A DNA stretch of 64,000 nucleotides from Anaerolineae bacterium. GTDB lineage: Bacteria; Chloroflexota; Anaerolineae; B4-G1; SLSP01. Shown here piece by piece: positions 34,633-42,297 of the stretch. The translations under genes and the position numbers were made by a program. Each line of letters opens with the position of its first letter. Within the stretch, counting starts at the first letter, position 1. Location: NCBI GenBank assembly GCA_026645815.1, contig JAPKMR010000006.1:1-64000 (forward strand). Reading direction: 5' to 3'. The notes below the pieces were generated by a model that saw nothing but the letters and a program-made list of their open reading frames with translations, had not been told where the DNA came from and did not search any database.

Positions 34633-35436
34633 ATGAGCAAAACTGTTAGTCGCCCTAAAGCGGTGGCGCCCTCAGAATCTGATCCATGGGCTGCGGGGTT
34701 GTTGTTGCGTGGCCTCGTTGTTCTGGCAGCTGCCCTGGCGCTGCTGGCGCCGCTGGGCTTTGTGCCCATTATTCCCGTTGCCACCGGCGCCGTTGCTGTG
34801 GCTGAACCCCAAAGCGGTCCCGCGCTCATTCCTTTGGGCGCTTCCACGCCAACGCCGGGACCCCTTGCCCTGGTTAATCCTGCACCTGCTGCGCCTCATG
34901 TCATGCGTGTGGGAATTGTTGCGGGGCACGTGGGCAGCGATAGTGGTGCGGTATGCCCTGATGGTTTACAGGAAGTGCAACTCAATTCTCAAATTGCCGA
35001 TCTGGTCGTGGGAATGTTGCGAGCGCGCGGCTGGAACGTAGATTTGCTGGAAGAGTTCGATGAGCGCCTTACCGGCTATCAGGCGAATGCATTGCTTTCC
35101 ATCCATGCGGATTCCTGTGTGTATGAGGGTAAGACGGGCTTTAAGGTGACTCGGGCGGAATCCAGTTATATTCCGGGCAGTGAAGATATGCTGGTATCAT
35201 GCCTCAGCCGGTATTATAACGCCCGCACGGGCCTTCCCTTTGATGCCAATACCATTACCTTCGATATGACGCGGTATCATGCATTTTACGAGATTAATCA
35301 GAATACCCCGGCGGCAATTATTGAGACGGGATTTATGCTGGATGATCGCGAAGTGCTGGTAGAGCGCCAGGACGTGGTTGCCTTGGGCATCGTCGAGGGT
35401 TTGGTCTGTTTCCTTGAGGGGGAGCCTGTGCGCTAG
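34633..35436 (+). CDS. N-acetylmuramoyl-L-alanine amidase-like protein (Amidase_3)
   Basis: A 267-residue protein with one membrane segment (about residues 25-55, LLLRGLVVLAAALALLAPLG) and a Pro/Ala/Thr-rich linker, so the catalytic part should lie outside the membrane. The zinc ligands of the family are traceable: AGHVGSDSG (His), LQEVQLN (Glu) and LLSIHADS (His), with the catalytic Glu in AIIETGFM. It should cut the bond between muramic acid and the stem peptide. The start at 34633 is an ATG; an in-frame GTG at 34621 is possible. The zinc-ligand loop is slightly divergent from model amidases. Confidence 0.75.
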   Translation: MSKTVSRPKAVAPSESDPWAAGLLLRGLVVLAAALALLAPLGFVPIIPVATGAVAVAEPQSGPALIPLGASTPTPGPLALVNPAPAAPHVMRVGIVAGHVGSDSGAVCPDGLQEVQLNSQIADLVVGMLRARGWNVDLLEEFDERLTGYQANALLSIHADSCVYEGKTGFKVTRAESSYIPGSEDMLVSCLSRYYNARTGLPFDANTITFDMTRYHAFYEINQNTPAAIIETGFMLDDREVLVERQDVVALGIVEGLVCFLEGEPVR

Positions 35437-35484
35437 GACGTGTTGGTAGTTGTGAGGAAATCGGGGTATTTTTGGAATGGATGC

Positions 35485-35513
35485 TTGTGCTGTGTTCGTC
35501 CTTCGTGTATAAT
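35485..35513 (+). promoter_or_regulatory. Promoter of ssb
   Basis: A perfect TATAAT (35508-35513) has TTGTGC 17 bp upstream (35485-35490) and lies 47 bp before the ssb start. AAAGGAG precedes the ATG. Confidence 0.6.
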
Positions 35514-35560
35514 TAATTTGCATTTCTATCCACTATGCCTCTAATGAAAGGAGAGCCGCA

Positions 35561-35977
35561 ATGTACCATAAAGTTACGATAGTTGGTCATTTAGGGCGTG
35601 ATCCGGAGATGCGTTATACTCCTGATGGTACTCCCGTTACCGATTTCTCGGTAGCTACTTCACGCAAATGGAATAACCCGGATGGCTCTAAAGGCGAGGA
35701 GACCGTGTGGTTCCGCGTGACCGTGTGGCGTCGGCAAGCGGAGACCGTTGCACAGTACCTGCGCAAGGGCAGCTTGGTGTTGGTTGAGGGACGCCTCAAT
35801 CCTGATAAGAACGGTAGCCCCCGCGTCTGGACTGGGCAAGATGGCACGCCACGGGCAAGTTTTGAGATCACTGCTGATACGGTGCGTTTTATGGGCGGTA
35901 AAAGTGATGGTGAGGGCCGTGCAGGGGTTGCTGAGCCTGACACTTCTTATGACGGTGGCGAGGATCTGCCCTTCTAG
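35561..35977 (+). CDS. ssb: Single-stranded DNA-binding protein
   Basis: A 138-residue SSB. The OB-fold begins YHKVTIVGHLGRDPEMRYTPDGTPVTDFSVAT and continues with the usual W.RVTVWRRQAETVAQYLRKGSLVLVEGRL. The C-terminus is short and acidic, ending DLPF, the tip that recruits replication and repair partners. It protects single-stranded DNA during replication, repair and recombination. It has its own promoter and is followed by an intrinsic terminator, so it is probably a single-gene unit. Confidence 0.95.
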   Translation: MYHKVTIVGHLGRDPEMRYTPDGTPVTDFSVATSRKWNNPDGSKGEETVWFRVTVWRRQAETVAQYLRKGSLVLVEGRLNPDKNGSPRVWTGQDGTPRASFEITADTVRFMGGKSDGEGRAGVAEPDTSYDGGEDLPF

Positions 35978-35997
35978 GCAGTATGGGTTGTAGAGTA

Positions 35998-36024
35998 ACA
36001 GAGGGGCATTGCCCCTCTGTTTTT
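35998..36024 (+). terminator. Intrinsic terminator of ssb
   Basis: A 10-bp stem (35998-36007 with 36011-36020) with loop ATT is followed by a run of T residues. Confidence 0.85.
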
Positions 36025-36028
36025 GATT

Positions 36029-36185
36029 GGGATTTCGTAGCAGGTCGCTGACCGAAACCGCACCACGCCCCTTACGTTGTATCTGAAGCGCGAGCAAGGC
36101 ATTCGTCCGGGGTTGACGAAGTAGCCAATCTGCACAGCGGACTCTACAGGGGACGCAGAAGCCCGTTGAACTGCTACGAATGCCC
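36029..36185 (-). repeat. Dispersed repeat family 2 (MITE-like), complete copy, inverted
   Basis: A 157-bp element bounded by GGG.(A/T)TTCGTAGCAG(G/T)TC inverted repeats. TTGATT at 36023-36028 and again at 36186-36191 is a likely 6-bp target duplication. On the minus strand it aligns well with the copy at 61330-61501. It lies just after the ssb terminator and 34 bp before the DUF3467 gene, so it may have displaced or supplied that gene's promoter. Confidence 0.82.
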
Positions 36186-36219
36186 TTGATTACGAGGACT
36201 TTGATAGGAGAGAATCGCG

Positions 36220-36540
36220 ATGAATAATCCCAAACCCAAAGCCTTGAATGTAGAGTTGCCGGTGGGCCTCGAACCAGTCTACGCCAACTTTGCGCTGATT
36301 ACTCATTCTCCATCGGAGATGGTCTTTGATCTGGCGCAGGCTCTGCCCAACCAACCTCAGATTCGGGTCAAGACGCGAGTGGTCATGACCCCCTTCAATG
36401 CCAAGCTGTTATTGCGGGCCTTGCAGGAGAATCTGGTCAAATACGAAGCGACGTACGGTGAAATCACGCTCCCGGGGCAGGGTGAGGACCTTGCCCGGGC
36501 CTTCTTTGGCGCCGCGCGTCCCCCGGAAGGAGAAGAATAG
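36220..36540 (+). CDS. DUF3467 family protein
   Basis: A 106-residue protein with the recognisable DUF3467 pattern: LEPVYANFALITHSPSEMV, then FDLAQALPN and VVMTPFNAKLLLRALQENLVKYE. The function of the family is not known; members are small, soluble and widespread in bacteria. AGGAG precedes the ATG. It abuts the translin-like gene with no gap (stop then ATG), so they are translated together. The complete MITE-like element just upstream likely shapes its 5-prime region. Confidence 0.85.
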   Translation: MNNPKPKALNVELPVGLEPVYANFALITHSPSEMVFDLAQALPNQPQIRVKTRVVMTPFNAKLLLRALQENLVKYEATYGEITLPGQGEDLARAFFGAARPPEGEE

Positions 36541-37170
36541 ATGACACTCGATCTGGATGCCTGGTTGGATGGCTTGGCTGAGGTTGTGCAGGAGGATTGG
36601 CGTCCTCGCAATGCGGCGCGTGACCAGGTGTTGAACCAGAGCCGGGAGCTCATTCGGCTTTGTTCGCAGGCAATCCGCGCTGGACACCGCGAGGAGTGGG
36701 AGTCCGCTCAGTCTATCCTGGCTGAGGCTGATGCGATGGCACATCAGATTCGTGTGGCGCTCGAGCCTTATCCCGATTTGTTTTATGCCGGCTATACGCA
36801 GGATGCCCTCAAAGAATTGGTAGAAGCGCATCTCACTTTGGTGCTTGTGGCCAACCGCACGCTCCCTTCGCCCACCGACCTGGCTGTGCCTTATGCGGCT
36901 TATCTCAATGGCTTGTGTGAAGCGGCTAGCGAATTGCGCCGGCGCTGCCTGGATTGCATGCGCCAGGGGCAGATGGCAGAGGCGGAGCGTTTGCTGGCAA
37001 TTATGGATTCTGTGTATGAAGTGCTCATGTCGTTCGATTACCCTGATGCGCTTACCGGCGGTCTGCGGCACCGGGTGGATCAGCTGCGGGCGGTATTGGA
37101 GCGCACACGCGGCGATTTGACCAATGGCTTGCAGATGCAGCGCCTGTTAGAGGCGTTGCAACAGGGCTAA
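36541..37170 (+). CDS. Translin-family protein
   Basis: A 209-residue all-helical protein that matches the translin/TRAX pattern: NQSRELIRLCSQAIRAGHREE, YPDLFYAGYTQDALKELVEAHL, then AAYLNGLCEAASELRRRCLD and a C-terminal DYPDALTGGLRHRVDQLRAVLERTRGDLT. Translin binds single-stranded DNA or RNA; with TRAX it forms an RNase in eukaryotes, and archaea have a related nuclease. Whether this protein has the acidic residues for nuclease action cannot be settled by eye. It directly follows the DUF3467 gene and lies near ssb, which hints at a nucleic acid role. Confidence 0.8.
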   Translation: MTLDLDAWLDGLAEVVQEDWRPRNAARDQVLNQSRELIRLCSQAIRAGHREEWESAQSILAEADAMAHQIRVALEPYPDLFYAGYTQDALKELVEAHLTLVLVANRTLPSPTDLAVPYAAYLNGLCEAASELRRRCLDCMRQGQMAEAERLLAIMDSVYEVLMSFDYPDALTGGLRHRVDQLRAVLERTRGDLTNGLQMQRLLEALQQG

Positions 37171-37183
37171 CTCGCAGTTTTGT

Positions 37184-37230
37184 GGCTCACATTTCAACCT
37201 GAAACAGCGCTTCAGGTTGAAATGTGAGCC
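37184..37230. terminator. Long perfect hairpin after the translin gene
   Basis: A 20-bp perfect stem (37184-37203 with 37211-37230, loop ACAGCGC) lies 14 bp after the stop codon. It lacks a T run, so it may act as an mRNA 3-prime stabiliser as well as or instead of a terminator. Confidence 0.55.
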
Positions 37231-37270
37231 TTGTGCTGGAAAATCTAGACACTCTACCCCGCCATCAAGG

Positions 37271-37433
37271 GGGTGCGTTTCAACTTTGGGGTAAAAGCAA
37301 GACGACTATCATACAAATGCCTTTTTTTTGATTGATTTTTGGCGGTGGGGCAAAGCCCCACCGCCAAAAATCAATTTTTTCCCTGCGCCCTGTAGGGGTG
37401 CTTGAGATTTTCACCCCCGTTTTGAAGCGCACC
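37271..37433. repeat. MITE-like palindromic element, family 1
   Basis: A 163-bp element. CCATCAAGG occurs exactly at 37262-37270 and 37434-37442, a likely 9-bp target duplication. The outer inverted repeats (GGTGCG(T/C)TTCAA....GGGGT) match at 19 of 25 positions. The centre is a perfect 20-bp stem (37332-37351 with 37355-37374, loop AAA). Compared with 15327-15465, the stem differs at two positions and both differences are paired by matching changes in the other arm. Confidence 0.8.
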
Positions 37434-37563
37434 CCATCAAGGTTGACACAAGCACCGGTTGGCATATACTGCAATGCAGGACGGCGACTGCGGGCGTCTT
37501 TTTTCCCTATGCTGGTGCATGATGAGGCTCGCGTAATCTGTGACTGTCCCATGAGGTAGAACT

Positions 37564-38589
37564 ATGTCGAGCATTCGCGGGCGTGCCTTGATTACAGGCG
37601 GAGCAGGATTCATCGGTTCCCATCTCTCTGAAGCGCTGCTGGCGCAGGGCTGGCAGGTTACCATTATTGATAATCTCTCGACGGGGCGCTTCGAAAACAT
37701 CCAGCATTTAGTCTCGGACCCTCATTTCACGCCAGTCATAGACACAATCACCCATGAGGTGGTGCTCGACCGGCTTGCCGGTGAGTGTGATGTGATTTTC
37801 CACCTGGCGGCAGCGGTGGGCGTAGAACTGATTGTGCGCGATCCGGTGCGCGTTATCGAAACCAATGTTCTGGGTACGCATGCTGTTTTGCAGGCTGCGG
37901 CGCGTTATCGGAAAAAGGTGCTCCTGGCTTCTACTTCTGAAGTGTACGGCAAAAGCAACAAAGTCCCATTTGGTGAGGACGATGATCGTGTGCTGGGTCC
38001 GACAACGAAAGCCCGCTGGAGCTATTCCGATTCCAAAGCGGTAGATGAGTTTCTCGGATTGGCTTATCACCGCCAGATGAACTTGCCGGTGGTGGTATTT
38101 CGTCTGTTTAACACAATTGGACCGCGCCAGACGGGGCAATATGGGATGGTGGTGCCGCGTTTTGTGAAGCAGGCGCTCAACGGAGGACCCATCACGGTCT
38201 ATGGCGATGGAAGCCAGAGCCGTTGTTTCTGCAATGTGCGGGATACGGTGCGGGCTTTGTTGCTGCTGGCTGAAAACCCTGAGGCGGTTGGGCGAGTCTT
38301 CAATGTGGGAACTGTGGAAGAGGTCACGGTTCTGGAACTGGCACGGCGGGTTTGGGCTGGTGTAGAGCGCGGCGCACCCGCTATTACGTTGCCGGATCCG
38401 GCGGAGCGCGTGGTTTTCATTCCCTATGACCAGGCTTACGAGCCTGGCTTCGAGGACATGCAGCGGCGTGTGCCCGATATCAGCCGCATCAAGCAGCTCA
38501 CAGGGTGGGAACCTCGCATTTCGCTTCAGCAGACACTCGCGCAGCTCATCGAGGTGGCATTGGCGCGGACTGAAGTAAGCTCACTGTAA
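37564..38589 (+). CDS. NAD-dependent nucleotide-sugar epimerase/dehydratase
   Basis: A 341-residue extended short-chain dehydrogenase. It has the NAD loop TGGAGFIGSHL, substrate-side Ser/Thr (ASTSEVYGKSNKVPF), catalytic YSDSK and RLFNTIGPRQTGQYGMVVPRFV. The last pattern is common in UDP-glucuronic acid decarboxylases and UDP-glucose epimerases. It should make an activated sugar for the surface-polysaccharide locus that begins here. Exact product uncertain. The next gene encodes a distant relative and follows after 32 bp. Confidence 0.85.
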   Translation: MSSIRGRALITGGAGFIGSHLSEALLAQGWQVTIIDNLSTGRFENIQHLVSDPHFTPVIDTITHEVVLDRLAGECDVIFHLAAAVGVELIVRDPVRVIETNVLGTHAVLQAAARYRKKVLLASTSEVYGKSNKVPFGEDDDRVLGPTTKARWSYSDSKAVDEFLGLAYHRQMNLPVVVFRLFNTIGPRQTGQYGMVVPRFVKQALNGGPITVYGDGSQSRCFCNVRDTVRALLLLAENPEAVGRVFNVGTVEEVTVLELARRVWAGVERGAPAITLPDPAERVVFIPYDQAYEPGFEDMQRRVPDISRIKQLTGWEPRISLQQTLAQLIEVALARTEVSSL

Positions 38590-38621
38590 ACATCAACAGG
38601 TTAAGGCAGCGGAGGGTATTC

Positions 38622-39551
38622 ATGGCGTGTTATCTGGTAACCGGGGGGGCGGGCTTCATCGGTTCGCATATCGTTGCTGAATTGGTACGCCGCGGCGAGA
38701 CGGTCCGCGTGCTGGATAATTTCTCTAGCGGGCGGCGGGAAAATATCGCGCACCACTTGGGTCGCATTGAGCTGCACGAAGGTGACCTCTGTGACTTGGA
38801 GATAGTTCGCCGTGCTGTTGCGGGTATGGATTATGTGCTGCATCTGGGGGCTATACCTTCGGTGCCACGCTCGGTTGCAGCGCCGTTGGCTTCACATCAG
38901 GCCAATGCGACCGGCACGCTCCATGTACTGCTGGCAGCGCGTGAGGCGCAGGTGCGGCGGGTGGTGTATTCATCCTCCTCATCCGTATACGGCAACAGCC
39001 CTACACTGCCAAAACACGAGGATATGCCTACCCATCCTCTATCACCCTACGCCGTATCGAAACTTGCGGGTGAGAATTATTGTACGGCATTTCATGAAGT
39101 CTACGGTTTGCCCACGGTGAGCCTGCGGTACTTCAACGTCTTTGGTCCCCGGCAAGACCCCAATTCTGAATATGCGGCTGTGATTCCTAAATTCATCACG
39201 GCGATGCTGAACGGTGCGGCGCCCGTGATCTATGGCGATGGCCTGCAATCGCGGGACTTCACCTATGTGACAAACGTGGTCGCGGCCAATCTCCTGGCTT
39301 GTGAACGTGATACCGCCGTGGGACAAGTGATGAATGTGGCCTTAGGGGATCGCGTGACGTTATTGGAACTGGTCGAGGAATTGAATGCGATTCTGGGGAC
39401 ACAGCAGTTGCCGCGATTTGAGGCGGAGCGCCCTGGCGATGTCAAGCACTCGCAGGCGGATGCCTCACGCGCAAAAGCCTTGTTGGGCCTGGAGGAATTT
39501 GTGGATTTCCGCCAGGGGCTGCGTGAGACGGTGGCATGGTTTCGGGATTAG
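38622..39551 (+). CDS. UDP-glucose/UDP-GlcNAc 4-epimerase-like protein
   Basis: A 309-residue extended SDR with TGGAGFIGSHI, LGAIPSVPRSVAAP, SSSSVYGNSP, catalytic YAVSK and RYFNVFGPRQDPNSEYAAVIPKFI. This set is typical of the WbpP/GalE-like 4-epimerases acting on UDP-GlcNAc or UDP-Glc. The usual position for choosing acetylated sugars cannot be judged by eye. It lies between the preceding epimerase and the Ser/Thr kinase gene, all rightward. Confidence 0.85.
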   Translation: MACYLVTGGAGFIGSHIVAELVRRGETVRVLDNFSSGRRENIAHHLGRIELHEGDLCDLEIVRRAVAGMDYVLHLGAIPSVPRSVAAPLASHQANATGTLHVLLAAREAQVRRVVYSSSSSVYGNSPTLPKHEDMPTHPLSPYAVSKLAGENYCTAFHEVYGLPTVSLRYFNVFGPRQDPNSEYAAVIPKFITAMLNGAAPVIYGDGLQSRDFTYVTNVVAANLLACERDTAVGQVMNVALGDRVTLLELVEELNAILGTQQLPRFEAERPGDVKHSQADASRAKALLGLEEFVDFRQGLRETVAWFRD

Positions 39552-39636
39552 GATGCAGGGCGGCTTGTAGGGCCTGTACTTGCCGCATCCGGGCGTAGAA
39601 CTCCAGTCAGGTAGTGAGTGGCAAAGGAGGAGAGCA

Positions 39637-42123
39637 ATGCAGCAGGAAAATCTCATTGGCACGACGATGGGGCAATACCAGATTCTTGATGAACTGGGCC
39701 GTGGTGGGATGGCAGTTGTTTATAAAGCCTGGCAGCCTTCTCTGCGACGCTATGTGGCGTTGAAGGTCCTGCTGCCTTATTTGGGGAACGACCCAGAGTT
39801 CATTCAACGCTTCCAGCAAGAGGGAATTGTGGCAGCTAACTTGAGCCACCCCCATATTGTGACCATCTATGAGGTGGGTCAGCATGAGGGGCATATTTTC
39901 ATTGCCATGGAATACGTTGAGGGTACATCTCTGGAGCAGTTGGTTCTGGATCAGGGCGCCCTCCCGCTGGAACGGGTCGTGCACATTTTGCGCCAGGTTG
40001 CAGAGGCCTTGGACTATGCCCACAAGCGACGTTTCCTGCATCGCGATATCAAGCCGGCTAATATCCTGCTCGCTGAAGATGATCGTGTGGTGATCACCGA
40101 TTTTGGCATTGCTAAGGCGCTGGAGGGTTCTGGCGCAACCGCGCGCCTCACTTCGACAGGGACTGTCTTGGGAACGCCTGCATACATGTCCCCCGAGCAA
40201 ATTCAGGGCCTGGCGGTGGATCACCGCAGTGATTTGTATGCCTTCGGCATTGTGGCCTATGAGATGTTGAGCGGTCAGGTGCCTTTCGATGGGACGACGA
40301 CGGCGCTGCTGTATGCGCAGGTCAACAATCCCCCGCCGGCAATCACCCGCTTTGCGCCCGGATTGCCTCAGCATGTCGAATGGACTATTGCGCGGATGTT
40401 GGCCAAACAGCCCAGTGAACGCTTTGTGAGCGCCGGGGAATTTGTTGCAGCCCTGGCGGGCGCTAACGGCGTGGCAGCACCGGCGCCTGCCTATGGCGCT
40501 CCGGCAGCTCCGCCAATGCCTACACCTGCACCGCGTGGCGGCACAGCGGTCATGCCCCCTGGGACGCAATTGCCGCAGTATAATGGATTGCCCGCAGCAG
40601 CCCCCCCGGCGTCACCGCAGCCGTATGGGACAGTTCCCGCCAACCTGCCGGCGGGGGGACCTCCCGCACCCTATGGTTACCCGCCAACTCAGGCAGCGGC
40701 GCCTTCACCCGCTTATGGTTACCCTCCAGCGGCGACGGGATGGGCTGAGCCGGTGCCGGCGAAAAAGAAGCGCGCTGTGTGGCCGTGGCTCCTGGGTGGG
40801 GGGATACTCCTGGTCCTTGTGGCGGTGGCGGCGGTGTTTGGCTATTTCTTCCTGGGGCGCATGGCGGTAACCAGGTTGGTAGAAGAGGGCGAAACTGCCC
40901 TGGTTGCCCAGGATTATGCCGCTGCGCAGGCGGCGTTTGAGACGGCTTTGGAGAAAGATGCGGAGAATGCCGCGGCGTATCGGGGGTTGGGCTGGACGCA
41001 GTATGAATCAGGGCGGTACGAGGAGGCGGGAGCGTCTTTCGGGAAAGCGGTGCAATTAGAGCCGGATAGCTTGGATGGCTATAAGGGACAGAGCCTGAGT
41101 TATTATGCTGCTGAAGATTACGAGAATGCCTATACTGCCTCACAGCAGTGGGCTGTACGGGAGCCTAATAACCCGGAGGCTCATAATCAGTTGGGCTTGG
41201 CTGCATACCAATCACGGCGTTACACGGAGGCGCGTGAGGCCTTCCTTCGTTCACTGGAGTTGGAGGAATCTGAAACGGCGCTGAGAGGGCTGAGCAATCT
41301 CTATCTACAACAGGGTAAATTTGATCTCATGCTTGAGTTGTCTGAGCGTTGGGTACAGAACGCGCCTGAGAATGCCGAGGCGCATAGGACGATGGGGCTG
41401 GCACTCAATGGTCTGAATCAATGCGACCAGGCTGTGGATGCTTTCTTGAAATCATTGGATATTCAAGAGCAGGCTGAGAGTTATGAGGGTATAACGGCGG
41501 CTTACAACAAGTGCAAGGATTACGAAGGTGCATTGGCAGCAGCTGAAAAATGGATCAATCTAGATGCTTCCGATGTGAAAGCTTTAGTTGCACGTGGCAA
41601 TGCATTAATGGACCTGCAGCGGTATGAGGAGGCGATTCCCGTTTTTCTCGAAGCAAATGAACTCCAAGAGACAGCATTAGCATATCGAGGGCTAACGTTG
41701 AGTTATTACAGGTCTCGAGATTATGCCCTGGCCTTGTCCTATGGTGAGAAGTGGATAGATCTTGCGCCTACAGACGCCTGGGCGTTCTCTATAGTGGGTT
41801 GGAGTTTCTTTCGTCTGGAGCGCTATGATGAGGCTGCTATGCATTTCCGCCAATCTGTGGAGATCACAGAAAATGTGTCCGCCTATGCAGGGCTGTGTGA
41901 AGCTTTATATTTTCTGACGCAATACGACGAGGCTCTCTCCGTCAATCAAGTCTGGTTAGAGTTAGAGCCCAAGAATGCTGAAGCCCATGTGTTCCGGGGC
42001 TGGATTTATGTGAAGTTGGGTGATTGTGATTCTGCTACACAAAGCTTTACAACAGCTCTGGAAATCAACCCTAATTACAGCTGGGCTAAAGAGGGGCAAT
42101 CGCAGTGCATGCCCGCGCCGTAA
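39637..42123 (+). CDS. Ser/Thr protein kinase with TPR repeats
   Basis: An 828-residue protein. Residues 14-275 form a Hanks-type kinase: GRGGMAVVYK, Lys43 (VALKVL), HRDIKPAN (Asp137), DFG (Asp155) and GTPAYMSPEQ. A Pro/Ala-rich linker (about 280-375) leads to one membrane helix (about 379-409, LLGGGILLVLVAVAAVFGYFF) and then tetratricopeptide repeats to the end, probably outside the cytoplasm. AAAGGAGG precedes the ATG at 39637; an earlier ATG at 39580 has no binding site. A strong terminator follows, so it ends its own transcription unit. It may sense envelope or polysaccharide state through the TPR part. Confidence 0.9.
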   Translation: MQQENLIGTTMGQYQILDELGRGGMAVVYKAWQPSLRRYVALKVLLPYLGNDPEFIQRFQQEGIVAANLSHPHIVTIYEVGQHEGHIFIAMEYVEGTSLEQLVLDQGALPLERVVHILRQVAEALDYAHKRRFLHRDIKPANILLAEDDRVVITDFGIAKALEGSGATARLTSTGTVLGTPAYMSPEQIQGLAVDHRSDLYAFGIVAYEMLSGQVPFDGTTTALLYAQVNNPPPAITRFAPGLPQHVEWTIARMLAKQPSERFVSAGEFVAALAGANGVAAPAPAYGAPAAPPMPTPAPRGGTAVMPPGTQLPQYNGLPAAAPPASPQPYGTVPANLPAGGPPAPYGYPPTQAAAPSPAYGYPPAATGWAEPVPAKKKRAVWPWLLGGGILLVLVAVAAVFGYFFLGRMAVTRLVEEGETALVAQDYAAAQAAFETALEKDAENAAAYRGLGWTQYESGRYEEAGASFGKAVQLEPDSLDGYKGQSLSYYAAEDYENAYTASQQWAVREPNNPEAHNQLGLAAYQSRRYTEAREAFLRSLELEESETALRGLSNLYLQQGKFDLMLELSERWVQNAPENAEAHRTMGLALNGLNQCDQAVDAFLKSLDIQEQAESYEGITAAYNKCKDYEGALAAAEKWINLDASDVKALVARGNALMDLQRYEEAIPVFLEANELQETALAYRGLTLSYYRSRDYALALSYGEKWIDLAPTDAWAFSIVGWSFFRLERYDEAAMHFRQSVEITENVSAYAGLCEALYFLTQYDEALSVNQVWLELEPKNAEAHVFRGWIYVKLGDCDSATQSFTTALEINPNYSWAKEGQSQCMPAP

Positions 42124-42156
42124 TTCCTATCAGATAATTGACTTGGTGTCAGAACC

Positions 42157-42200
42157 GCGCTCAACGATTTCTATTCGAGAAATCGAGAGCGCTTTCTTTG
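42157..42200 (+). terminator. Intrinsic terminator after the kinase gene
   Basis: A stem of about 14 bp with one bulge (GCGCTC..CGATTTCT pairing with AGAAATCG.GAGCGC, 42157-42192) is followed by TTTCTTT. It marks the boundary to the A+T-rich polysaccharide genes. Confidence 0.75.
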
Positions 42201-42297
42201 CCATTTTATAGACACGAACACGATGGTCTTTATTGAATGCTGTTCAGAGACGAACTGGGGTTCAACCTGACGCGTTTGATATAGTGAGGTTATTGCG

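Larger units (their letters stand above)
37171..37563. other. Gap with hairpin and MITE-like element
   Basis: This 393-bp gap contains the 20-bp hairpin at 37184-37230 and the palindromic element at 37271-37433. The part after 37443 should hold the promoter of the epimerase genes; I see no clear consensus pair. No gene is supported. Confidence 0.5.
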
